A stretch of DNA of 64,000 nucleotides, taken from assembly GCA_016219275.1 (NCBI GenBank), contig JACRBM010000105.1, forward strand, positions 33,302 to 97,301, read 5' to 3'. The translations under genes were made by a program, and so were the position numbers. The DNA comes from Chloroflexota bacterium. Its GTDB lineage: Bacteria > Chloroflexota > Anaerolineae > UBA4142. Each line of letters opens with the position of its first letter. Position 1 is the first letter of the stretch. Of the stretch, positions 50,399 to 59,916 are shown piece by piece. Under the pieces are notes generated by a model. The model was not told where the DNA came from and did not search any database. It was given only the letters and a program-made list of their open reading frames with translations.

Positions 50399-53300
50399 TT
50401 CGGTTGCTGTCTCGGTTGAATTGGCGTAACTTGCCCCTGGTAACCCAACTTGCCATCCTACTCGTGGCAATGGCGATTGTGCCGCTTGTGCTGGTAACGC
50501 TCTACAATGGCGCGGCGCATCGCGACGAATTGTTGGTTGCCGCGCGCGAACGCAACATCTTGCAAGCGCACAATGCCGCCGACGAGATAGACGAATTTCT
50601 CGACGATACGCTTGCCGATCTGAGCGTCCTCGCGCGCATGCCCGCGGCGGTCGAATTCTTGCGCGATCCGCAAAATGCCGCGGCGCGCGATGAATTGGCG
50701 TTGATATTTGACGAAACGCGCCGCGCGCATACCTACCGCGCAATTCTCCTGACCGATCAAGCCGGTCGTGTGCTCTTCGCGATGCCGACCACGCGGGTCG
50801 GTCAAAGTTATCTGACCACACCCGCGTTTCAATCCGCGATTGCCGGCAACACCGCGTTCGACGAGCCGCATAGCGACCCCTTGGAAGATGTGCCTCATTT
50901 GCATTTCTCCGCGCCTGTGCGCGCGAATGATGGCGTCGTGTTGGGTACGCTGATCGGCGGATTGCCGATGACGCGTTTTGACGAACTCGCGCGCACACGC
51001 CTCGAGTACATGGGGCGCGGCAGTTTCGGTCTCTTGTGGAACGACGCGGGAATTTTACTGAGCGATACCGCGCACCCCGAGCGGCGGTTTCGTCCGCTAG
51101 CGCCATTGCCGGCAGATGTCCTCGCCAAGATGATCGCGGAGGAACGCTGGGGACCTGAGACGCGCGAGCGGCTCACCGCGCCATTGAATCATCCCCAACT
51201 TGTGGAACGTTCGCGCGAAGTGTTGTACGACGCGACGGCGGACGCGCACGTGCGGGGCGCATTTGGCGATGAGGTAACATCGCATGGCGCTATCGCGCCG
51301 CTCCATGGCAAACGCTGGGTGTACGGCGTGTTTACCTCCGAGCCGGTGATATTCGCGGAATTGGACGCGCAGACGAATCGCTCACTCCAAACTGCCTTAC
51401 TCGTCAGTCTCATCGCGATTGCGAGCGCGGTGCTGGGCGCGCGGTGGTGGGCGCGTCCGTTGCGCCGCGTGACGGACACGGTGCACGCACGTGCCGCCGG
51501 CGAGATGACTCGCCGCGTCGGTATGACGACCGGCGATGAAGTGGGACAACTGGCGACTGCCTTCGACGCGATGGCAGACGCGCTTGCCGATCAAGACCGG
51601 CAACTGCGCGCGCATGCCGCCGAGTTGGAGCAACGCGTCGCCGAGCGCACCGCGGCGTTGAGCGCGAGTGAAGAACGGTATCGCACGCTCGTCCAGGTTT
51701 CCCCCGACGCGATCTCGATGATTGCGGCGAATGGCACGATTCTTTTCTGCAACGATCAACTCGCGCACATTCATGGCTATGCCAGCGCAGACGAATTGAT
51801 CGGTTTGAACGCGATCCAACTGGTGGCGAAGCAGGATCGCCAACGCATCATTGACAGCGCGCAGAAGCTGGCGCGCGAGAGGGGTGTCAGCACTCTCGAG
51901 TGTACCTTGCTCAAAAAAGACGGCACACAGTTTCCTGCCGAGTTACGTTGGACGGCGATGCGCGGTGAAGGTGACAAAACATCCGCCACGATTGGCGTCA
52001 CGCGCGATATTACCTTGCGGAAGCAAGCCGAGGCGCAACGTCAACTCCAGGTCACCGCGTTGCAAGCCGCGGCGAACGGCATCGTCATTACTGACACGCG
52101 CGGAACGATCCAGTGGTGCAACGATGCGTTCGTCGCGATGACCGGCTACGCGATGGACGAAGCCATCGGCAAAGATCCGCGCGACTTGATTTGGTCAGGC
52201 AAACAAGCGCGCGAATTTTATCGCGACCTGTGGGACACCGTGCTTGCCGGTCGCGTGTGGTGCGGGCAATTGGTCAATCGGCGCAAAGACGGCGGTGAAT
52301 ACACCGAGGAGATGACGATCACACCGGTGCGCGCGGATGGCGCGGATATCACGCACTTGGTCGCGATCAAGCAAGACGTGACCGCGCGGCAACGCGCGGA
52401 AGAAGAGATTCGCCGTCGCGTCGCGTATCAAGCCGCGCTCAACGCGATTTTCACCGCCGCGGTCGAGTCTGCCGCGAACCTCGATGCCGTGTTGAACGTC
52501 GCGCTCGACGAGATTCTGCGCGCGCTGGATGCGCCGATTGGCGGCGTGTGGGTTGTGCCGACCAACGGACATGCGCGCGCTTTTGCAATTCGTGGCGTGC
52601 CCGCCGAGTTCGAGCAAGTGCAGACACAGATGCACGCCTTGAGCGGAATGGCGTACGAACAATTCGCCGTCGTCAACGATTGGAACCGCGTGGAGCATCC
52701 GGTCGCACAGACGATGCGACAATTCGGTTTTCACGCATCGCTGTTGGTGCCGCTGCGCGCACAAGGAAAAACCATCGGCGGGTTGAGTGTGTGCTTGCCG
52801 CAACCGCACGGATGGACGGAAGAAGAAACCACGTTTATGCGGACGGTCGGGCAACAACTGGGGATCGTGATCGAGCGCGTGCGGTTGTTCGACGACGCGG
52901 AATTGCGCGCCGAACAATTCGGTTTGTTGTATCAAGCCGGTCTCACGGTCAATCGCTCGCTCGATTCGCGCGCGCAACTGGAATCGTTGTGTCAAACCGC
53001 GCGCCAAGCCGTCCATGCGGATCACGTGGGTGTCTTTCTCATTTACCCCGCCGAGGAGATGGTGCAGTTTGAATTTGGCGTCGGACTCGATTTGAACCCG
53101 TCCACCATGCCTACCTGGGCTTTTCGCGTCGGCGAAGAACGGGGCATCGTCGGACTGGTGGCGAAAACCGGCGCGCCGGTGTACGTGCCCGATGTGACCC
53201 AGGATCCGCGTTGGATCAAGCACGGGACGCCGGTGCGTTCGGGCATGTGGATCCCTCTCGTCCACGAAGATGCCGTGCGAGGCGTGATCGTCGTGACGAG

Positions 53301-55509
53301 TCTCGCGGAAAATGCGTTCACCGCGCAAGACGAAAAACTCCTGACCTTGTTCGCAAGCCAAATCTCGGTCGCGATGGAGAATGCGCGGTTGTATCAAGAG
53401 GCGGTGAGCGCGGCGGAACGGCACGATGTTTTGCATTGGGCGAGCCAGGAAATCATCAGCGCAGGCATGGATTTGGAACGCGTCTATATCGCGATTCATC
53501 GCGCCGCCGCGCAACTGATGCCGTGCGAAGCGTTCGTCATCGGACTGCGCGACGAGGCGCACGCCGAAAATGTCGCGGTCTATTTGATAGATCGCGGCGG
53601 ACGTTCGCCGGTCATTCGGACAGTGTCCGATCAGGGCTTGATGGGACAAGTGATTCCGACGGGCAAGCCGGTGCTGATTGACGATTTGCCCGCCGACAAC
53701 GAGTTCATTCACTTTGGGGACGAGGCGCGTGTGCGCGCTGTGTTAGCCGTGCCGTTGCGCGCCGGCGCCCGCGTGACCGGGATGTTGTCGGTGCAATCGT
53801 ACCGCCCGCACGTTTACACAGCAGACGACCAGGTGTTACTGGAGATGCTCGCGGCACACGCTGCCGGTGTGCTGGAAAACGCGCGGCTGTTTGAAGAAAC
53901 GCGGCGGCGGCTTGCCGCGCTCGAAGCGTTGAGCCGAATATCCACCGCGTTACGCGCGGCGCAGTCACTCGATCAGATGATGGCGATATTGCTCGACGAA
54001 ACGCTGTCCGTGCTTCACGCGCACGCCGCAACGATTTGGCTGTACGATCCCGCCAAGAATCAGTTGGTCCAAGCCGCCGCGCGCGGTTTTCCGGCGGATA
54101 CGACGCCGCTGAAACCGGGCGAAGGCATTGCCGGGCAGGTTTTTGTGTCGGGGCAAGTGTATCTCTCATCCGATTTCAAGAACGACCCGCGCACCAGCGC
54201 GGCGAATCGCACGCGGGTGCCGGACAGATTGCGCGGCGCGGCAGTCCCGATTCGCACCGCGCAAGATTCCATCGGTGTGCTCTTTGTCTCGGTCCAAGAA
54301 CCGCATCAATTGAGCGAGGATCAGGTGTACATTCTGACCACGCTTGCCGAAATGGCGGGGAGCGCACTGCATCGCCAACGTTTGCACAATCAGACCCAAC
54401 GTCGTTTGGACCAGGTGCAGGCGTTGCGGACGGTGGACATGGCGATCACATCGTCCATGGACCTGGACGTGACGTTGAGCATTCTGCTTGAGCGCGCGAT
54501 GATGGGACTGGGCATGGACGGCGCTGATATTCTCGCGTTCAATCCGCATCTGCACGCGTTCGAATTTCGCGCTGGGCGCGGCTTGGGCGTGCGCGACGGC
54601 GCGCGGGTCAGCGTGCGCTTGGGCGAAGAACTGGCTGGGACGGCGGCGCTCGAACGACGTGTGTTCGCGCTGGCGGATGTGTCGGCGTACATCAGCCGGC
54701 AAGCGTCCGCGCCGATGAGCACACTGACGCGCCATCTCCAAACTGAGTTTGGCGAGAACCTGGGCGCGTACTATGCCGCGCCGCTCATCGCCAAAGGTCA
54801 AATCAAAGGCGTGCTCGAATTGTTCCATCGCACGCCGCGCGGCTTGGATGCGGACGGGCAGAATTTTCTCGAAGCCATTGCGAATCAAGCCGCGATTGCG
54901 ATGGACAACGCGCAACTTTTCCACGACTTGGAACGTTCGAATGTCGAGCTGGCACTGGCGTACGATACGACGATCGAGGGCTGGTCGCGCACGCTCGATC
55001 TACGCGACGAAGAGACGGAAGGGCACACGCAACGCGTGACGGAACTGACCGTGCGCCTCGCGCGCGCGATGGGCTTGGACGACGCCGAACTCGTGAACGT
55101 CCGGCGCGGCGCGTTGCTCCACGACATCGGCAAGATGGGAGTGCCGGATCAAATCTTGCTCAAGCCCGGTCCGCTCACGGACGCGGAGTGGGAATTGATG
55201 CGGCGGCATCCGCTGTACGCGTATCAGTTGCTCGCCCCGATCAAATTCCTGGGTCGCGCCTTGGATATTCCGTACTGTCACCACGAACGCTGGGACGGCG
55301 CCGGTTATCCGCGCGGACTCAAGGGCGAACAGATTCCGCTGACCGCGCGCATCTTTGCAGTAGTGGATGTCTGGGACGCGCTCACGTCGGATCGCCCGTA
55401 CCGCCCGGCGTGGGAGACCACGCGCGTGCGCGAGTATCTTCTCGCGATGAGCGGCAAGCAATTCGACCCGCAAGTCGTCGCCGCATTCGTGCGCCTGATG
55501 GCGTGGTAG
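50395..55509 (+). CDS. Cache-HAMP-PAS-PAS-multi-GAF-HD-GYP signalling protein
   Basis: The 1704-residue protein has transmembrane helices at about 20-40 and 335-355 flanking a Cache-like sensor domain, HAMP (about 355-410), two PAS domains (from about 423 and 550), about five GAF domains (about 680-1510) and a C-terminal HD-GYP domain. HDIGK (H1576-D1577) and HHERWDGAGYPRGLKGEQIP are the catalytic signatures, so it should hydrolyse cyclic di-GMP. The Cache domain may sense the solute bound by the lipoprotein encoded just before. The many GAF domains could respond to small ligands, light or redox; no chromophore cysteine was identified with confidence. Confidence 0.92.
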   Translation: MIRLLSRLNWRNLPLVTQLAILLVAMAIVPLVLVTLYNGAAHRDELLVAARERNILQAHNAADEIDEFLDDTLADLSVLARMPAAVEFLRDPQNAAARDELALIFDETRRAHTYRAILLTDQAGRVLFAMPTTRVGQSYLTTPAFQSAIAGNTAFDEPHSDPLEDVPHLHFSAPVRANDGVVLGTLIGGLPMTRFDELARTRLEYMGRGSFGLLWNDAGILLSDTAHPERRFRPLAPLPADVLAKMIAEERWGPETRERLTAPLNHPQLVERSREVLYDATADAHVRGAFGDEVTSHGAIAPLHGKRWVYGVFTSEPVIFAELDAQTNRSLQTALLVSLIAIASAVLGARWWARPLRRVTDTVHARAAGEMTRRVGMTTGDEVGQLATAFDAMADALADQDRQLRAHAAELEQRVAERTAALSASEERYRTLVQVSPDAISMIAANGTILFCNDQLAHIHGYASADELIGLNAIQLVAKQDRQRIIDSAQKLARERGVSTLECTLLKKDGTQFPAELRWTAMRGEGDKTSATIGVTRDITLRKQAEAQRQLQVTALQAAANGIVITDTRGTIQWCNDAFVAMTGYAMDEAIGKDPRDLIWSGKQAREFYRDLWDTVLAGRVWCGQLVNRRKDGGEYTEEMTITPVRADGADITHLVAIKQDVTARQRAEEEIRRRVAYQAALNAIFTAAVESAANLDAVLNVALDEILRALDAPIGGVWVVPTNGHARAFAIRGVPAEFEQVQTQMHALSGMAYEQFAVVNDWNRVEHPVAQTMRQFGFHASLLVPLRAQGKTIGGLSVCLPQPHGWTEEETTFMRTVGQQLGIVIERVRLFDDAELRAEQFGLLYQAGLTVNRSLDSRAQLESLCQTARQAVHADHVGVFLIYPAEEMVQFEFGVGLDLNPSTMPTWAFRVGEERGIVGLVAKTGAPVYVPDVTQDPRWIKHGTPVRSGMWIPLVHEDAVRGVIVVTSLAENAFTAQDEKLLTLFASQISVAMENARLYQEAVSAAERHDVLHWASQEIISAGMDLERVYIAIHRAAAQLMPCEAFVIGLRDEAHAENVAVYLIDRGGRSPVIRTVSDQGLMGQVIPTGKPVLIDDLPADNEFIHFGDEARVRAVLAVPLRAGARVTGMLSVQSYRPHVYTADDQVLLEMLAAHAAGVLENARLFEETRRRLAALEALSRISTALRAAQSLDQMMAILLDETLSVLHAHAATIWLYDPAKNQLVQAAARGFPADTTPLKPGEGIAGQVFVSGQVYLSSDFKNDPRTSAANRTRVPDRLRGAAVPIRTAQDSIGVLFVSVQEPHQLSEDQVYILTTLAEMAGSALHRQRLHNQTQRRLDQVQALRTVDMAITSSMDLDVTLSILLERAMMGLGMDGADILAFNPHLHAFEFRAGRGLGVRDGARVSVRLGEELAGTAALERRVFALADVSAYISRQASAPMSTLTRHLQTEFGENLGAYYAAPLIAKGQIKGVLELFHRTPRGLDADGQNFLEAIANQAAIAMDNAQLFHDLERSNVELALAYDTTIEGWSRTLDLRDEETEGHTQRVTELTVRLARAMGLDDAELVNVRRGALLHDIGKMGVPDQILLKPGPLTDAEWELMRRHPLYAYQLLAPIKFLGRALDIPYCHHERWDGAGYPRGLKGEQIPLTARIFAVVDVWDALTSDRPYRPAWETTRVREYLLAMSGKQFDPQVVAAFVRLMAW

Positions 55510-55552
55510 TTCCTTTCTATAGATGTTGAGATTTGCTTTTGGAAAAAGACGC

Positions 55553-55591
55553 CCCAAACCCGAAGGGTCTCGGAGACCCTTCGGGTTTGGG
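55553..55591. terminator. Terminator hairpin after the HD-GYP gene
   Basis: CCCAAACCCGAAGGGTCTC and GAGACCCTTCGGGTTTGGG pair almost to the tip (19-bp arms). The CCCGAAGGG core is shared with the hairpins at 2018-2060 and 14530-14571. Confidence 0.7.
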
Positions 55592-55740
55592 ATTCCGATT
55601 CAATTTCCGCACGTCCAAGCCGCGGCGAATGTCAAAATTTTACTATACCGGACGCCGAATATTCTTGGAATAAATCTGGAAGCGCAGGCAAGAGCATATA
55701 GTTGTATGATCTAGGTTGAGGGACTAGTTTGGGAGCAGAC

Positions 55741-56868
55741 ATGGCTGATTCGTTTACACGGTGGCTCAAAAATGTTCGACCTGGACACTTTGTAGTAATC
55801 TCGATTCTGGCGGCGCTGGTTCTAACGGCAATTTCCAACTCGATCATCATGTTGCTGATGCAAGGCACGATCTCGCCGATCATTTTTTGGTTGGGTGAAT
55901 TGGATGCCCTGGTCGTCTCGGCGATTATCGCGCCGATCATTATTTCGCGCGTGCGACGCGCGATGAATTTGGAGGACATTAACCAGGGACTCAAGTTCGA
56001 GATTGCGGAACGACAGCGCGCCGAAACCGCGTTGCGGCGCAGCGAAGACCGCTGGCGGACGTACATCGAGGAAGCGAACGATTTGATTTTTGCGCTCGGC
56101 GCGGACGGCAAGATCACGATGGTCAATCGCGCGGTGTGCCGCACGCTGGGCTACATGGTGCCGGACCTAGTCGGCAGGGACCCGCTTGATTTTGTTGTGC
56201 CGGAAAGCCAAGCCGAAGCGCGCGCGATGATGGAAAGAATTTTGCGCGACGCGTCGCTCGACCCGATCCTGATGGAAATGCTGACTCGCGACGGGCGGCG
56301 CGTGTCCCTGGAAGTGCGGGGGAGCACTTTTCGCGATGGCGAAGTGGTGACCGGCTCGTTTCACATCGCGCGTGACGTGACCGAACGCCGGCAAGCCGTG
56401 CTGCGTTTGGAGTATCTGGGCACGCACGATGCGTTGACGGATTTGTACAATCGCGCGTTCTTTGAAGAAGAACTAAAACGCCTGGAGCACAGCCGCTATT
56501 TTCCGGTCAGCATCGTGATGTGCGATGTGAACGGACTCAAAACGACGAACGACCAACAAGGGCACGCCGCCGGCGACGATTTGTTGCGCGGCGCGGCGAA
56601 CGTGTTGACCGATGCGTTTCGCGGCGACGACATTGTGGCGCGGATCGGCGGCGACGAGTTCGCCGTGCTGTTGCCCAATACGTGCGTGGTCGTCGCACAA
56701 CGTATGCTCGCGCGCGTGCGACAATCGCTAGCCCGTCACAATGCGGAGGTGACGCTACCGCTGAGTCTGGCGCTCGGCGCGGCGACAGGCGAACGATCCG
56801 GCACCTTGCTCAACGTGTTGCGCGAAGCGGACGCGCAAATGTATCGCGACAAGCACGGAGCGAATTGA
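55741..56868 (+). CDS. Membrane PAS-GGDEF diguanylate cyclase
   Basis: The 375-residue protein has two transmembrane helices (about 17-43 and 52-75), a short coiled segment, a PAS domain (about 100-220) and a GGDEF domain with RIGGDEFAVLLP (G303 onward), so the active site is intact and it should make cyclic di-GMP. No RxxD inhibitory site was seen five residues before the motif. The ATG at 55741 follows GGGAG. It lies just downstream of the HD-GYP protein, giving an opposing cyclase/phosphodiesterase pair. Confidence 0.9.
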   Translation: MADSFTRWLKNVRPGHFVVISILAALVLTAISNSIIMLLMQGTISPIIFWLGELDALVVSAIIAPIIISRVRRAMNLEDINQGLKFEIAERQRAETALRRSEDRWRTYIEEANDLIFALGADGKITMVNRAVCRTLGYMVPDLVGRDPLDFVVPESQAEARAMMERILRDASLDPILMEMLTRDGRRVSLEVRGSTFRDGEVVTGSFHIARDVTERRQAVLRLEYLGTHDALTDLYNRAFFEEELKRLEHSRYFPVSIVMCDVNGLKTTNDQQGHAAGDDLLRGAANVLTDAFRGDDIVARIGGDEFAVLLPNTCVVVAQRMLARVRQSLARHNAEVTLPLSLALGAATGERSGTLLNVLREADAQMYRDKHGAN

Positions 56869-56870
56869 AA

Positions 56871-56905
56871 CCTTGCGAAGGCGCGAAGTGTAAACCTTCG
56901 CAAGG
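56871..56905. repeat. ACCTTGCGAAGG palindromic repeat
   Basis: aaccttgcgaaggcgcgaag and ccttcgcaaggt form an inverted repeat with CCTTGCGAAGG/CCTTCGCAAGG arms between convergent genes. The same words are read in frame inside the GT39 gene at 42826-42862. Confidence 0.6.
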
Positions 56906-56916
56906 TCGCAGTACGC

Positions 56917-57759
56917 CTACGGATTGGGCGCAGAGGATTGCGCGCCAGTCACTTGAATCGTCACCGTAAATGTCTCTGCTTTCGGATCGTTCAGGTTCCA
57001 CGGTTGTTTGTTCGCGAATTTCAACGTCGCGGTGCCCACGCTCGCCGCGGTGAATTTGAACGAGAACTTGCCCCCCGCACCCGGCATGTTCGAAGCAGAA
57101 GAGAATTTGAAATCCCCTTGTGGTTTCAGAACCACATCGTTACCAGATTCCAAGCCCCACAAATATCCGGTTGACCCAGGATTGCCTTCGAGCACCACTT
57201 CAATGGTAACGCCTTGCGCGATCTTAATCGTCTTGCCATTGTCGGCTTTGGTCAACTGCACCTGGGTTATTTTCGCGCCGGGTTTGCATTCACCGCGTTG
57301 GAACGCCCACTCTTCGCATTCGCTCTGGTCGGGGAACACGCAATAGCCGACTTCGCCTTTCGCATCTTTGCGAATCTCGGACTTGCCGCCTTGTTGGACG
57401 CAGTACACGGACGCGGGATTCGCCATCGCGGCGATTGGGGCAGTCGTCGGTTTCGCGCCGGGTTTGCACTCGCCGCGTTGGAACGCCCACTCTTCGCATT
57501 CGCTCTTGTCGGGGAACACGCAATAACCGACTTCGCCTTTCGCATCTTTGCGAATCTCGGACTTGCCGCCTTGTTGGACGCAGTACACGGACGCGGGATT
57601 CGCCATCGAAGCGGAAGGCGCTTGGGTCGGCGGAACCGGAGTTTGCAAATTCACGACGTTCACTGTCGCCGGCGCGGCAGGCGTCGGCGACGAACACGCC
57701 GCGATCAGAACGACGAGTAAAGCCAAACTCGCAAGCAAAAAAGTGATGCGCGCTGTCAT
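56917..57759 (-). CDS. Lipoprotein with two DUF333 repeats and a chagasin domain
   Basis: The 280-residue protein has a lipoprotein signal (LLVVLIAACSS), two DUF333 domains in tandem (each starting MANPASVYCVQQGG and ending GECKPGAK) and a C-terminal chagasin-like (I42) domain with GNPGSTGYLW, GAGGKFSFKF and KQPWNLND. Chagasin-type proteins inhibit papain-family cysteine proteases. DUF333 domains are small disulphide-containing modules of unclear role. The two DUF333 copies are nearly identical at DNA level, a recent duplication. AAAAGGAG precedes the ATG. Confidence 0.87.
   Translation of the reverse strand: MTARITFLLASLALLVVLIAACSSPTPAAPATVNVVNLQTPVPPTQAPSASMANPASVYCVQQGGKSEIRKDAKGEVGYCVFPDKSECEEWAFQRGECKPGAKPTTAPIAAMANPASVYCVQQGGKSEIRKDAKGEVGYCVFPDQSECEEWAFQRGECKPGAKITQVQLTKADNGKTIKIAQGVTIEVVLEGNPGSTGYLWGLESGNDVVLKPQGDFKFSSASNMPGAGGKFSFKFTAASVGTATLKFANKQPWNLNDPKAETFTVTIQVTGAQSSAPNP
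57271..57608 (-). repeat. Tandem 180-bp duplication of the DUF333 unit
   Basis: 57271-57428 and 57451-57608 are offset by exactly 180 bases (60 codons) and differ at about four of 158 positions by eye. Confidence 0.85.
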
Positions 57760-57918
57760 TGTAATTTCTCCTTTTCAATCGTTGTCGGTAAAGCAGGTAC
57801 GACGCATTGACCTGTTTCTGATTGTAGTGACGCCAGCGTAACACAATCGCGGACGCAGTGCGTCTGCCGGATGATAGATTTTTGTCTCAACAAAACGCGT
57901 ACCCGCCACGTCACCGAT

Positions 57919-57947
57919 TTGTTTAGCCCGCCAACTTCTGGTATAAC
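57919..57947 (+). promoter_or_regulatory. Promoter of the corrinoid protein gene
   Basis: TTGTTT (57919-57924), 17-base spacer, TATAAC (57942-57947). Confidence 0.6.
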
Positions 57948-57993
57948 AAGGACAAATCATTGGACGAATTGTTCACGTCTAAAGAGGTGCAAT

Positions 57994-58620
57994 GTGTTCG
58001 AAGCAATCTACAAGAGCGTAGTCGAAGGCGACGCGAAGAAATGCGTTGCCGAAATCAAAGCGGCGCTGGATGCCGGGGCAGACCCTGCCAAGGTTCTAAA
58101 CGAGGGGATGATCGCGGCGATGGCGCAAGTCGGTTGTTACTTTGAGCAGGGCGAGTACTATGTGCCGGAGATGCTCGTCTCGGCGCGCGCCATGCAAGAG
58201 GGACTCAAGTTGCTCAAGCCGCGGCTCGTCGAGGCGGATGTCAAGCCGGTCGCCAAGATCGTCATCGGCACCGTCAAAGGCGATCTGCATGACATTGGCA
58301 AGAACCTGGTCGCGATGATGCTCGAAGGCGCGGGATTTGAGGTGATTGATCTCGGCGTGGACGTTGCGCCGGATAAATTCGTGAACGCGGTTCGCCAGCA
58401 TCAACCGCGTTTCATCGGCATGAGCGCGCTGCTCACCACGACGATGCCGATGATGGTGAAGACGGTGGACGCGCTCAAAGCCGCCGGGTTGCGTAACCAG
58501 GTTGTCGTGATGATCGGTGGCGCGCCAGTGACGGAACAATTCGCTAAGCAAATCGGCGCTGATCTGTTTGCGCCAGACGCATCCTCGTCCGCGAACCGCG
58601 CCAAAACGATGCTGGCGTAA
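57994..58620 (+). CDS. Corrinoid (B12-binding) protein, MtaC/MtbC type
   Basis: The 208-residue protein has a four-helix B12-binding cap (residues 1-85) and a Rossmann-like B12-binding domain with GTVKGDLHDIGKN, whose histidine coordinates cobalt, then MSALLTTTM and VMIGGAPVT. Such proteins carry methyl groups between a substrate-specific methyltransferase and an acceptor. No methyltransferase gene is next to it here, so the substrate is unknown. The GTG start at 57994 is about five bases after AGAGGTG; the longer frame from 57871 crosses the promoter. Confidence 0.9.
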   Translation: MFEAIYKSVVEGDAKKCVAEIKAALDAGADPAKVLNEGMIAAMAQVGCYFEQGEYYVPEMLVSARAMQEGLKLLKPRLVEADVKPVAKIVIGTVKGDLHDIGKNLVAMMLEGAGFEVIDLGVDVAPDKFVNAVRQHQPRFIGMSALLTTTMPMMVKTVDALKAAGLRNQVVVMIGGAPVTEQFAKQIGADLFAPDASSSANRAKTMLA

Positions 58621-58626
58621 TCGTCC

Positions 58627-59517
58627 GTGTCTGCCAAATTATCCGGCTATGTTGCCGTCATTTTTGCCGCCGCGGGCTGGGGCACGTCCGGCATTTTCGT
58701 CAAAGCGATTTTGCTGGGCAGTGAAATCTCTCCGCTCGCGCTCGCGTTCTGGCGCGATCTCTGTACTGCGATTCTTTTGTTTGCCGGACTGTTCGTACTA
58801 CGCCGCGACCGATTGCGTGTCGCCCCGCGCGATTTGGTGCGCCTCGCCGCGACCGGCGCGGGACTGGGTGCGTTCCACACGTTCTGGAATCTCGGCGTGT
58901 TTCTCAACGGCGCGGCAGTCGCCACGATTCAACAATCCGCGATGCCGGCGATGGTCGTGATCGCCGCGTGGTTCCTCTGGCGCGAGCCGCTGACGTGGCG
59001 CAAGATCGTCGCGGTATTGCTGACGTTTGCGGGGACCGCGTTCGTCTCTGGTGTAGACGCGCTGGGGCAAGTGAGTCTGACGACGAACGGGTTGCTCGTT
59101 GGCGTGTGCTTGCCGCTCGCGTATGCCGCGTGGAATTTGTTCGGCAAAAGCGTGCGCGCCCAGTACGACGCGATCACCGTCCTGGCTTATGCCTTTGCGT
59201 TCGGCGCACTCGCGTTGCTGCCGTTTCAATTCTTCGTGCCGTTTCCGCTGCCTGTCCCGGCAACATCATACTTTTGGTTTGCGGGGATGCTCGCGCAAAC
59301 GATCATCGCGTTTTCGCTGTACACGTTTGGACTGGGACATTTGCCGGCAAGTGTCGCGAGCATTCTCGCAATGACCGAAATCGTATTCGTCACGATTTAC
59401 GCGTACACGTTGCTCGGCGAGCGACTGGTGTTGCTCCAAGTACTCGGCGCGGCATTCGTCATCATTGGCGTGTTGTTGCTCGTCGAATGGCGCGCGCCAG
59501 TGGCGCAGGATGCTTGA
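58627..59517 (+). CDS. EamA/DMT family transporter
   Basis: The 296-residue protein has ten transmembrane helices arranged as two EamA halves (GWGTSGIFVKAILLG and YAAWNLFGKSV mark their starts). EamA carriers export or exchange amino acids, nucleotides or other metabolites; the substrate cannot be told. The GTG start is six bases after the corrinoid gene, so they form one transcript. A strong terminator follows. Confidence 0.88.
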   Translation: MSAKLSGYVAVIFAAAGWGTSGIFVKAILLGSEISPLALAFWRDLCTAILLFAGLFVLRRDRLRVAPRDLVRLAATGAGLGAFHTFWNLGVFLNGAAVATIQQSAMPAMVVIAAWFLWREPLTWRKIVAVLLTFAGTAFVSGVDALGQVSLTTNGLLVGVCLPLAYAAWNLFGKSVRAQYDAITVLAYAFAFGALALLPFQFFVPFPLPVPATSYFWFAGMLAQTIIAFSLYTFGLGHLPASVASILAMTEIVFVTIYAYTLLGERLVLLQVLGAAFVIIGVLLLVEWRAPVAQDA

Positions 59518-59554
59518 CCGCGTACATTTCAATTACCTCACGCCGCAAATGCAA

Positions 59555-59590
59555 GACCTCCGTTCGATAAGAACGGAGGTCGCTTTTTTT
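59555..59590 (+). terminator. Terminator of the corrinoid/DMT operon
   Basis: GACCTCCGTTC (59555-59565) pairs with GAACGGAGGTC (59571-59581) around GATAA, followed by GC and seven T. Confidence 0.9.
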
Positions 59591-59600
59591 CATGACCTTC

Positions 59601-59860
59601 GGCAATTTGGAAAATTGCCCCACGATTTTCAATATCTTCACTAAACGCGAATTGGGTCTGGCAATTTGGAAAATTGCCCCACGATTTTCAATATCTTCAC
59701 TAAACGCGAATTGGGTCTGGCAATTTGGAAAATTGCCCCACGATTTTCAATATCTTCACTAAACGCGAATTGGGTCTGGCATTTGGAAAATTGCCCCACG
59801 ACTTTCAATATCTTCACTAAACGCGAATTGGGTCTGGCAATTTGGAAAATTGCCCCACGA
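59601..59860. repeat. 59-bp tandem repeat array, about 4.4 copies
   Basis: Units begin at 59601, 59660, 59719, 59778 and 59836 (the fourth is 58 bp, lacking one A). Each opens with the palindrome GGCAATTTGGAAAATTGCC and ends ...AACGCGAATTGGGTCT. The copies are nearly identical. No protein gene fits. The rest of the gap (59861-59916) holds short GACCACG/GTGACTA-like words only. Confidence 0.9.
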
Positions 59861-59916
59861 ATTGTTGACCACGTGACTATTTGACCGTTCGACCACGCGA
59901 CTCTGAACTATCCAAC

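Noticed and set aside
52195..53712. 505-codon minus-strand open frame in the HD-GYP gene
   Set aside because: Shadow of the GAF-coding region; no recognisable motifs.
59601..59884. CRISPR array or small gene in the 59-bp repeats
   Set aside because: Units are contiguous with no unique spacers, and no cas gene is near. The open frame at 59666-59884 is just the repeat translated.
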